A DNA stretch of 21,011 nucleotides from Hypsibius dujardini. Lineage: Eukaryota > Tardigrada > Eutardigrada > Parachela > Hypsibiidae. The notes beneath the pieces are model-generated. The model was not told the origin of the DNA, did not search any database, and saw only the letters and a program-made list of their open reading frames with translations. This document shows, piece after piece, positions 9,851-18,209 of the stretch (positions within the stretch are counted from its first letter, which is position 1; each line of letters begins with the position of its first letter). The stretch spans positions 1-21,011 of the forward strand of contig LRSR01012830.1 in the NCBI GenBank assembly GCA_001579985.1, read 5' to 3'. The position numbers and the translations under genes are program-made.

Positions 9851-11205
9851 CAGCGCTACATGTTGCGATAAAGAACTCACGGTTTTCCGGAGAACCACCC
9901 ATCGGCGAGTAGAAAGCCGATGACATGCCAGACTGCCCAGCCTGCTCCCATGCCTCGTACCGCGATCGGCCATAGAGTAGAGGGCTGATCTCCGACGCGG
10001 CTCGTCTCAGATCTGGAAACGCACAGCATACTGTATCAGTCACCAATTCCTGGTGGTTTGCGTTCTCTTTATAAAGTTCTCACCAATCAAGCGCTCCTTC
10101 AGCTCCCGTGGTAGGACCTTAAAGTCCAGAAACCAAGTCTCTGCCCAAGGTAGGACGAACTGAAACCGGAAAAATAATTGAAAGCAACTCGGAAAATTAA
10201 ACACAGAAACCAAGCCAAGCTTCGGGATCAGTAAGAGTCCAGGATCGGGATCCAGAATCGGGATCCAGGATGAAGTCCAGGATCGAGTCCAGGATCAGAA
10301 TCCAGGATCGAGTCCAGAATCGGGATCCAGAATCGAGTCCATGATCGGGATCCAGGATCGAGTCTAGGATCAGGATCCAGAATCGAGTCCAGGATCGAGT
10401 CCAGGATCAGGATCCAGGATCGAGTCCAGGATCGAGTCCAGGATCGAGATCCAGGATCGGGATCCAGGATCGGGATCCAGGATCGGGATCCAGGATCGGG
10501 ATCCAGGATCGGGATCCAGGATCGAGTCCATGATCGGGCTTACACTGGAGACCAGCAACAAATAGTCCAGGATCGGCGAATCCCGGTCTTCTTTTGTGAA
10601 CTGCAGAACAAAAATGCTATAGCGAGACGCTGAAGAGACACGGCGGTAGATACAAAGGAAGACGGTAGCTTTACAGCAAAAAGGAAGACTTTGGCAATTA
10701 GGAATCCACTGGATATTGTGGTCGTCACCTGCAGAGAAAACATACACGGTTGTAGCAAAAAAATGGTTGAAATGAATATCTAACACCGATACAGATGATA
10801 CAATAGAGTATAACATGCAACAGAGTGTTCAAATGGGTGAGGAAAACATCTTTTACCGCAACGACCCACGGATTATGCAGAGCGAAGAGTCCATATGCCA
10901 GGATCAGACTGGTAAATCGGAAAGCGGCCAGCATCTGCAAGAAATCCACGAGTAAAAACAAAGAAAGCATAAAAGCCTTCACTCTACCTCCATGAAAGAA
11001 AGAAAAAGACAGCAACACAGATAGTCAAACAAACCATAGTCCGCCAGACAAAAGGAGAGAATCAAAACAAACAGGCTGGCCAACCAACCAACAGATAAGC
11101 AGTCAGACAGAGAGACAGACAGACAAGCAGTTAAGCAGTCAGGCAGATAGGCCGGTCAACTACCAGACAGACAGACAAACAGAGAAACAGATAGACAAAC
11201 ATACT

Positions 11206-11263
<58 letters not shown>

Positions 11264-11423
11264 TAGAGAGATAGACAGACAGACAAACAGATAGGCAGGC
11301 AGACAGATAGACAGACAGATAGACAGATAGAGAGATAGACAGACAGACAAATAAATAGGCAGGCAGCTAAACAGTCACGCAGATCGACCGATCAAATACC
11401 AGACAGATAGATAGAGAGATAGG

Positions 11424-11455
<32 letters not shown>

Positions 11456-11871
11456 TGCACTTGCACGCACCACTAGGTCGAACAGCGATGAGTGTATGCC
11501 GTAGTGGGCAACTTCCGTATCGAAGGCTTCGTATGGACTTTGGCCTTTTATCTGTCAAAGCAAAATAAAACAAGATTAAATTCATTCTACTGCCTTGAAA
11601 ATTGCAATGCCATTTATTGTGGGGTGCCTGTGCGACTCCTGAGTCTGAACCGGCAGTCAAGCATACTTGCGTATAAAGAATCCAGAGGAGGAATGTCAAC
11701 ACCAAGTCGAAGAGAGTCAGCAGACAAAATGTTCGTCGTACTGGCGACATCGTCTCTGCAGGAGAAAACAGACAAACCAATCGAGTGAAGCGATTAATCA
11801 GACAAGCAAATTGAGCAGTCAAACTAAAAGGGCTTCTTACGTTCGCAATTACACTTGCATGAACAGGCCAT
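7268..11871 (-). CDS. STARD3: STARD3 (MLN64) sterol transfer protein, 13 exons
   Basis: Coding exons on the minus strand: 11841-11871, 11667-11755, 11471-11551, 10857-10934, 10675-10728, 10544-10600, 10084-10159, 9881-10012, 9287-9381, 8833-9081, 8385-8587, 8073-8175, 7268-7396 (1377 nt, 458 aa). Phases agree at all 12 junctions; eleven introns are GT-AG and one (9082-9286) is GC-AG. Residues ~13-156 are the multi-pass MENTAL membrane domain (VRRTFCLLTLFDLVLTFLLW, AAFRFTSLILAYG, ETWFLDFKVLP). Residues ~232-445 are the START lipid-binding domain (GGMVSGRDFLDVR, FVRGVNGPNAW, SVLNTDLKGWIPQ). By family knowledge it sits in late endosome membrane and moves cholesterol at ER contacts. The linker has FYSP (189-192), resembling the human phospho-FFAT core. 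The start at 11871 has a strong context (ACCATGG) and a short N-terminus (about 12 aa before MENTAL versus about 45 in human); the frame is open upstream to a possible acceptor at 11924-11926, so a longer N-terminus is not excluded. Confidence 0.95.
7436..7925. repeat. CAGA/CAGG/GGGAGGCA array in the last STARD3 intron
   Basis: Intron 7397-8072 is largely CAGA, CAGG and GGGAGG repeats. A longer module that includes GGGAGGTAGGGAGGCAAACA recurs at about 7619, 7681 and 7780. On the minus strand this gives long Cys/Leu/Pro open frames that are artefacts of the repeat. Confidence 0.9.
8625..8817. repeat. CAGA/CAGG array in STARD3 intron
   Basis: Mixed CAGA and CAGG tetranucleotides inside intron 8588-8832. 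In the transcript sense they read TCTG and CCTG. Confidence 0.9.
9082..9286 (-). other. GC-AG intron of STARD3
   Basis: The upstream exon ends ...ACAGACCAG and the intron begins GCAAGTTTGT, the optimal form of a GC donor (AG|GCAAGT). It ends TTTTCGCAG. Splicing here joins ...PLTTDQ to KKLLLERGQSS in phase 0, which aligns with human FSAQEREYIRQGKEAT. No GT donor in phase gives as good a join. Confidence 0.85.
9434..9850. repeat. CAGA/CATA array in STARD3 intron
   Basis: Intron 9382-9880 is mostly interrupted CAGACA, CATACAGA and CACAGACA sequence, ending in a pure CAGA run at about 9795-9848 only some 30 bp from the upstream exon's donor. Confidence 0.9.
10232..10538. repeat. 12/13 bp GATCC minisatellite in STARD3 intron
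   Basis: Intron 10160-10543 is filled by alternating AGGATCGGGATCC (13 bp) and AGGATCGAGTCC (12 bp) monomers, about 24 in all. The array reaches to within a few bases of the 5' splice site of exon 10544-10600. Many GGATCC palindromes are present. Confidence 0.9.
11104..11455. repeat. CAGA/TAGA array in STARD3 intron
   Basis: Intron 10935-11470 holds CAGA with interspersed TAGA and CAAA; the purest part is 11214-11262, and a second run spans 11400-11452. Confidence 0.9.
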
Positions 11872-12413
11872 GGTGCAGTTGATTAAGATATTCCCGTTCT
11901 CAATCCAACAGCCAAAGAAGCAACTGAGATCAAAAGTAAAGTCACTCAGTTTAGAACAGCAGAATCCTGTCAAAGAAGAAAGACGAAGTGGAGTTATAAC
12001 TCAATCAATCAACCAATTCACCAAACATTGTATGAAAGTTTATTCAAATCATCAATCAACCAATGGACCGAACGTTGTAGCAGAGTTTATCTAAATCAAT
12101 CAATCAATCCATCCACCAAAGGTTGTACCACAATTTATTTTAAATCAATCAATCAACCAATTGACCTAACGTTGTCGCACACTGTATTTAAATCATCAAT
12201 CAAGTAAAACCATATCAATCAAGTAAAGCAATGCTGATCAAGTAAAGTAGTGTCGGACCGCGAATAATAAGCAAATAATCACTTCCCTCACCCCCTCAAA
12301 ATCCGGCAAAAAAACTCATAACCAGAAAAATCAATCGAACCCGTAAAAAAACACAACCGACCGAGCGAACAATTACAAGAATCTAAATTAAGAAATTAAT
12401 GTACCAACTTTTC
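11872..12413. repeat. STARD3-DNAJA3 intergenic region, AATC-rich
   Basis: From about 12000 to 12240 the sequence is dominated by AATCAATCAACC motifs in a loose period of about 60 bp (CAATCAACCAATTCACC, AACATTGT..., then ..ATTTAAATCA). No gene is recognised. The first ~50 bp (11872-11923) may be the 5' leader of the STARD3 first coding exon, bounded by an acceptor-like TTTTGATCTCAG at 11924-11935. Confidence 0.6.
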
Positions 12414-12593
12414 AATCAACCAATCGATCAATTATAGAAAAGACGAAGACAATCAAGCAATCAACCAATCGACCAATTATAGAAAAGACGACGACAACTA
12501 CTCAATCAACCAATCGACCATTTACAGAAAAGACGAAGACAATCAACCAATCAACCAATCGATCAATTGCAAAAAAGACGACGACAATCAAGC
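12414..12593. repeat. 45 bp tandem repeat, 4 copies
   Basis: Exact 45 bp spacing of units starting at 12414, 12459, 12504 and 12549. Each begins AATCAACCAATCGA and contains AGAAAAGACGA or AAAAAAGACGA. Confidence 0.9.
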
Positions 12594-12708
12594 AGTAAAT
12601 CTACCAATCAATCGATGAGACGCGCAACGAATGAGACACCGATCTCCATGGGAATGTACACCCAACATCAGCAGCAAGATGAAGTGGCAAATTCTTTTCG
12701 CAACATAC

Positions 12709-12731
12709 CTGAATTTCTGTGAGCACGTCAA
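12709..12731 (-). other. Possible 23 nt 5' microexon of STARD3
   Basis: On the minus strand this short segment is preceded by a strong acceptor (TTGTCTTCTCATTATCAG) and followed by a strong donor (GTATGTTGCG). It lies upstream of the STARD3 first coding exon, which has its own acceptor-like sequence at 11924-11935, so it could be a noncoding leader exon. The joined frame is open into the STARD3 ATG but contains no ATG itself and has no recognisable content. Confidence 0.3.
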
Positions 12732-13047
12732 CTGATAATGAGAAGACAAGAAAACAGCTGATCAATGAATGAAATAAAAAAATGTACGGCAAAACCACAA
12801 CAACCGTCGTTTTTACGTCATTTTGCTTCCCTAGGCAGCCATTCTGCGTCTGATCATCCTCCAAACTGCATCCAAATCGCACGCAAATAAAAATCCCGCA
12901 ATCGGACGGGAAAAAAAGGGTTAAAATAGGTCGATTCCACTCACACACGCGTACAACACTGGCTATAATGCTTGCAGGACCAAGTTCGAACTTTTGTCAG
13001 TCATCCTAACGAGCAAAACTCGATCTTGAATCAACCACAATTGCGGC

Positions 13048-13075
13048 CACGTGTAGGCAAAACGTACGTCAGCTG
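13048..13075 (+). promoter_or_regulatory. E-box and CRE-like half-site cluster, copy 1
   Basis: CACGTG at 13048-13053, TACGTCA at 13065-13071 (TGACGTA on the other strand, an ATF/CREB-type half-site) and CAGCTG at 13070-13075 overlapping it. Presence of the motifs is seen directly. Use by bHLH or bZIP factors is inference. Confidence 0.45.
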
Positions 13076-13263
13076 ATTCCGTATCAACGTATCACTCCCC
13101 ACGCACGATACGAGGATACGCAATTCTTCGCTACGTAAAGCGGAATTTCTCCACTTCTCCAAGCGCGTACAACAGTGGCTATAATGCTTACAGGACCAAG
13201 TTCGAATCACTGTCAGTTATACTAACGAGCATGACTCGATCTTGAATCAACCACAATTGCGGC

Positions 13264-13291
13264 CACGTGTAGGCAAAACGTACGTCAGCTG
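13264..13291 (+). promoter_or_regulatory. E-box and CRE-like half-site cluster, copy 2
   Basis: The same CACGTG (13264-13269), TACGTCA and CAGCTG (13286-13291) cluster repeats 216 bp downstream. This part of the duplicated unit is unchanged while flanking bases differ, which hints at constraint or simply recency. Confidence 0.45.
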
Positions 13292-13578
13292 ATTCCGTAC
13301 CAACGTATCACTCCACCACGCACGATACGAGGATACGCAATTCTTCGCTACGTAAAGCTGAATTTTCTCCACTTTTCTCCCGTCTTAAATTCCCCATTTT
13401 TTTCCGGACGTGCTTCCAGCAAGGTTAACTTGCAAAGCCGCATTGGCCAGATGTGTCGCGTTGCAATTTCACAACTCGGTCACCGGTGACAGGGAGGAAA
13501 GTGTCCGGGAAGGCGCTTATTTTTTCCCGATTTTTGATATTTTTTTCTCTTCGATCTGACGCAATTTCCCCGCGGACG

Positions 13579-15722
13579 ATGAAATCGTGCGGGGAGTTCG
13601 GTTCCCTGCTCCGGAATCTAACGCTCCGGAATTGTGATGCCCCAAGACCGGTGCGGATAGCGCTGCTTCCGCTGGATCATGGTCGGGGAAGTTTTAGGAG
13701 GTCGCTTTGTTTCAATGCTGCCGTACTTCCCTGCTCGGGGGTCCTTCGGCGAAGCTCGCTGGCATTGCCGTTTTTGGGGGTCCAGCAACCCGCGAATCGG
13801 TTTCACAGTTCCCCGGCCAGCTGGCAGGCCAAACGGGACTACTACGAAGTGCTGGGTGTGAACAAAACGGCCACGCCGAAGGAGGTAATGTTGTGTATGT
13901 TCCATTGAGTGGTTGATTGATCGATTGGCGTTCTTCGTGGTGTGTTGATTGACTGGTTGATTGATCGATTAGCGTACTTCGTGGTGTGTTGATTGAGTGG
14001 TTGATTGATCGATTGGCGTTCTTCATGGTGCGTTTATTGAGTGGTTGATTGATCGATTGGCGTTCTTCGTGGTGTGTTGATTGACTGGTTGATTGATCGA
14101 TTGGCGTTCTTCGTGGTGCGTTGATTGAGTGGTTGATTGATCGATTGGCGTTCTTCGTGGTGTGTTGGTTGACCGGTTGATTGATCGATTGGCGTTCTTC
14201 GTGGTGTGTTGGTTGAGTGGTTGATTGATCGATTGGCGTTCTTCATGGTGCGTTGATTGAGTGGTTGATTGATCGATTGGCGTATTTCGTGGTTTGTTGA
14301 TTGACTGGTTGATTGATCGATTGGCGTTTTTCGTGGTGTGTTGATTATGTTTAGTAATATCTCAGACGAACAGGGACAGGGCACTCAAATTCAACCAGTA
14401 GGAAATGGAAGAGAAGCGAAAGTTTTTTACAATCGTGCTGGGCGCTTGATTGATTGATTGAAGTTACAAACTCAATAATCAACGATAGTTCACATTGTGC
14501 ACGTCGGTCGTCTTTTTGCTGACTTGGAGATTTAGACCAGCACTCCGAAGCGTTGAATCATAATTGGTTTTTTGCTATTTCCCAGATAAAAAAGGCCTAT
14601 TACCAGCAAGCGAAAAAGTACCACCCGGACACCAACAAAAACGACCCGCAAGCGCACAAAAAGTTCCAAGAGGTCTCCGAGGCGTATGAGCTCCTAAGCG
14701 ACGACGCCAAGCGCAAGCACTACGACCAATGGGGCACCGCGGGTTCGGACTACCAACAGCAACAACAACAGCAACAGCCCGGCGGAGCTTCCGGAAGCTC
14801 CGGTTTCGGTGGCGCCCAATACCAATACCAAAACGTAAACATCGACCCGGAGGAACTCTTCCGGCGGATCTTCGGGGACCAGTTCAAATCCAGCGGGCAA
14901 ATGGGCTTCGACCCCACGGAAGACACGGCGGACAACCTGTCGGGCTTCGGCCGGAGCCAGGAGATTGTGATGGACCTGAAGTTCCAGGAGGCCGCTCGCG
15001 GTGTGAACAAGCAAATCCGGGTGAACATCACCGACACGTGTCTCAAGTGTAACGGCTCGAAGTGCGAGACCGGCTCGAAGCCGGTCAAGTGCCCCGCGTG
15101 TAACGGCTCCGGGATGGAGACCGTCTCGACGGGGCCCTTCGTCATGCGGAGCACTTGTCGACAGTGTCGCGGTACCCGGGTCATCATCAAGAACCCCTGC
15201 AGCGAGTGCGAGGGTAAGGGGAAGACGGTCCAGAAGAAGCAGGTGACGGTGCCGGTGCCGCCGGGCGTGGAGGACGGGCAGACGGTGCGGATGCCGGTCG
15301 GCACGAAGGAGATCTTCATCACGTTCCGGGTGAGTCGCAGCGACGTCTTCCGGCGCGACGGCGCGGACGTGCACAGCGATCAGGAGATCAGTTTCGCGCA
15401 GGCCGCCCTCGGTGGGACTATTAAAGTGGAGGGGATTTACGAGGACCACAATGTGGACATACCCGCGGGGACGTCCTCGCACACGCGGATCCAGCTGCCG
15501 GGGAAGGGCATCAGGAAGCTGAATAGTTACGGCTACGGCGATCATTATCTCCATATTAAGATTAAGGTGCCGAAGAGGCTCACGGAGAAGCAGCGCCAGG
15601 TGCTGGCCGAGTTTGCCGACACGGAGAAGGGCGTCAAGGGCACTGTCAATAAGGTGAAGAAGAGTGAGGGCGACGGGGAGACGTCCTCAACGGCGTCGGC
15701 CAAAGAGCGAACTAAAGTGTGA
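13579..15722 (+). CDS. DNAJA3: Mitochondrial DnaJ co-chaperone Tid1/DNAJA3, 2 exons
   Basis: Exons 13579-13884 and 14586-15722 (intron 13885-14585, GT-AG, phase 0), 480 aa, the same length as human DNAJA3. Residues 1-85 are Arg/Ser-rich with few acids, ending RFHSSPASW, as expected for a mitochondrial presequence. The J domain starts at RDYYEVLG (86-93) with HPD at 115-117. Then follow a polyQ stretch (158-166), a Gly/Phe/Tyr-rich linker, and a cysteine-rich zinc finger (254-~325) with [16 protein letters not shown] and CSECEGKG; the first and third repeats lack the usual final glycine. The substrate-binding C-terminal domain runs from [11 protein letters not shown] to about residue 455, with a Lys/Ser/Glu tail. 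The family activates mitochondrial Hsp70 in the matrix. ATG at 13453 is in frame and would add 42 residues; I prefer 13579 because it matches family length. The coding sequence of exon 2 is notably GC-rich at third positions. Confidence 0.95.
13911..14346. repeat. 44 bp minisatellite, 10 copies, in DNAJA3 intron
   Basis: Units start every 44 bp at 13911, 13955, 13999, 14043, 14087, 14131, 14175, 14219, 14263 and 14307. Each opens GGTTGATTGATCGATT and contains GGCGTTCTTCGTGGTG or a close variant. Copies differ by only one to a few bases. The array begins 26 bp after the 5' splice site and takes up over 60% of the 701 nt intron. Confidence 0.95.
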
Positions 15723-16136
15723 TTTTTGCAGTCTCGTTTTGTGTGTTTCTCTCCTCCCGTTGTTGCTTCTCCAGACGAGATCGTTATGGTTTTTTTGTGT
15801 CTTACAGAAATGGACGTTGAGAGAGCTGTACGAGGGTTTCCTGGAGTGGGCGGTCGAAAAGTTGCAGCGATTTCTTCGTTGAGTTTTCTCTCTCTTGAGT
15901 TGCTCTTCCGCCCCGTGTGCGAGATAGTGCGTTTAAAATAAAAATGCAGCACGGGAGATGTGGTTGGGCATGAATGTTCCGTGGCTCGATTAGTCAGAGG
16001 ACGTGACGGTAAAACTGCAAACAGACCCGAGATACGGGAGATACGGGAGAAGAAGAAAAAGGAGAGAAAAAAAGGTGAAAAAGAGATGATGCTAAGAATG
16101 TGACGAACTGGATTACAACACAAACAATGTGATTAA
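15723..16136. other. Convergent 3' flanks of DNAJA3 and SMARCE1
   Basis: 414 bp separate the two stop codons. It should contain both 3' untranslated regions. The plus side has a clear poly(A) signal; on the minus strand no AATAAA was found, so the SMARCE1 transcript may end further left, overlapping DNAJA3, or use a variant signal. Confidence 0.6.
15937..15942 (+). terminator. Poly(A) signal AATAAA for DNAJA3
   Basis: AATAAA lies 215 bp after the DNAJA3 stop codon, at a normal distance for a short 3' UTR. It is the only canonical plus-strand signal seen between the stop and the SMARCE1 stop codon. Confidence 0.65.
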
Positions 16137-18166
16137 TTACAAACGAAAATCGGCCATTCCCTGTCCGCCGCAATCCTCTTCCACGACGGTCGGTGCGGCA
16201 GTCTCTGAAACAACCGGCACCACCTCGGCCGGTGCAACTGAAGTTTCCGCGGTCGGTGCCGGAGTTTCTTCCGGAGCAACCACGAGATTCGCTTCCTGTG
16301 CTGGCGCAATCTCCGAAACCGAGTCCAAAGATGTCGCCAAATCCCTCGCTTCCTCCTGCTCCACCATGACGGCTTCCTCTTGCTCCACCACGACGGCAGG
16401 AGGAGGAAGAGGAGTCGCCGGCTTTTCAACTGCAGATTCCACATTCTCCTCTTCCGCTGCCTCAGGCACTGCGACCTCCGCCTGCGCACTTTCAGTTTCC
16501 GCGGGACTGGGCTCAACCAGCGGAATGATGTCTGGTGCGACAGTGCCAACAGTCCCAGCAGTTTCGGTGTCCGGCTCGGAAGCCTTGACCGCCTCCGAAA
16601 CCTTCTCGGCTTCCGGCGCTGCTTCTTCCAAAGCTTCTTCCGACTTCCCACCTTCCTGAGTCGTGGGAACAGTTGAGACAGCTTCATCAACTGTCACAGC
16701 AGGCGCAGGAGAGGAATCCGCGGAGATGAGATCTGATTCCAGCTCCTCCTTCGCCGGTTTGGGGGAGAGCCCTTTTGCGACCTCTTCGACGGTCGCTGCC
16801 GGCGAAGTAACGGTCGCTGCCGGCGAAGTAACAGTCTCAACGACGGGTTCTTCCGCCGCCGGCACCAGTGGAGTGCCGTCCATCATTTCGATATCGTCGC
16901 TGGCGACAGCGTCATCCATGTCCACGTTCCCGTCAGAAGTCGCAGACGCAACCACAGCGGCTGCAGCCTCTTCCGCAACTGCAGCTGGCTGCACAACGGC
17001 GACGGAGCTCTCACTGACATTCTCCATGGCGACGGAGGTCTCACTGACATTCTCAACGGCGACGGAGCTCTCACTGACATTCTCAATGGCGCCGGAGATT
17101 TCACTGACATTCTCAATGGCGACGGAGGTTTCACTGACATTCTCAATGGCGACAGAGCTCTCATTGACATTCTCAATGGCGACGGAGGTCTCACTGACAT
17201 TCTCAACGGCGGAGGTTTCGGTAGTTTCGGTGGCGGGAGTCACTTCAGCTGCAGCTTCAACTGTAATCGGCGCGGCGCTTTCGTCCTTCATTTCAACGTC
17301 GGTGTCGGCTGTTACGACGGTCGGAGGAGGAATGCCATCCTCCTGCGTGTTTTGGACCTCTTCTTGGATCGGCGGCGGCAATACCGGCACGGTCGCCAAC
17401 ACCGGGATCGGCTGTGGGATCAGCGGACTTGCCGGTGGTCCCAACAGAGCATCCAGCGGCGAGGTCGTTCGGACTGTTTCCGGGCTGACCGCGATGGGAG
17501 GTGGAAGACCTGAATTCGATGTTGATTAAGGAGAATTCAACGATATCGCTTTACGATAAACTAAAATACCGAAAATCGGTCTATGGAGTTAACACTAACC
17601 GAAATCAGCTGAAGGCAATGCAGCGGCCGGGGGAGGTTGCTCGATCGCGATCGGCGCAGCGGCAACGGGCGCCATATTGTACTGCATCATCGGCGGGGTC
17701 ATCTGCTGTTGGGGGTACTGCATCGGTGATGGGTTCATTTGTTGTTGCTGCTGCTGCTGTTGCAATTGTCGCGGATACTGTGCCGGCGGATTCATCAGTT
17801 GTTGGTGCTGTTGTTGGGGATGCTGTTGCAGCGGATACTGGTCCATCTGCTGTTGCGGAACCTGCTCCAACGGGGGCGGAATGTGGAGCATCGGCTGCTG
17901 CTGCTGCTGTTGCTGCAGATCGTCTGCTACTTTCTGCGACTGCTCCTGCTGCGTGCGTGCTGCCGCCTGTTGCGCCTGATATTCCGCCACGTGCTTCTCG
18001 AACATTTTGTGGTACTTCTCCACCATGGCCTGGTACTGCTCCTTTGTCACCGACTTGCATTCCTACGAATCGAATAAAAAGACAGACAGATGAACAGACA
18101 GACAGGCAGGCAGACAGAAAAGCAGACAGACAGACAGACAGACAAGCAGACAGACAGACAGACAAG

Positions 18167-18209
<43 letters not shown>

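Larger units (their letters stand above)
12949..13380. repeat. Tandem duplication of about 213 bp upstream of DNAJA3
   Basis: Copy 1 (12949-13160) and copy 2 (13165-13380) are offset by 216 bp and nearly identical over long stretches, including CTCGATCTTGAATCAACC, GCGGCCACGTGTAGGCAAAA and GATACGAGGATACGCAATTC. The second copy ends about 200 bp before the favoured DNAJA3 start codon. Confidence 0.92.

Noticed and set aside
12601-12948. 115 aa minus-strand open frame
   Set aside because: No recognisable domain, and it contains strong internal splice sites (12709-12731) that argue for noncoding leader or intron sequence.
13911-14346. CRISPR-like regular repeats
   Set aside because: The units are contiguous and nearly identical with no unique spacers, and the window is clearly eukaryotic.
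14034-14384. 116 aa minus-strand frame with repeated SINQPLNQ-like units
   Set aside because: It is the translation of the 44 bp minisatellite; 44 is not a multiple of three, so each repeat shifts frame and no constrained protein is encoded.
14694-15554. 286 aa minus-strand open frame
   Set aside because: It is antisense to the GC-rich DNAJA3 exon 2, whose sense frame is unmistakable; the antisense product is Arg/Leu/His-rich with no recognisable domain.
16663-17529. 288 aa plus-strand Ser/Thr/Ala-rich open frame
   Set aside because: Shadow of the SMARCE1 last exon. The minus-strand frame joins by consensus splice sites to HMG-box exons, while the plus frame has no partner exons.
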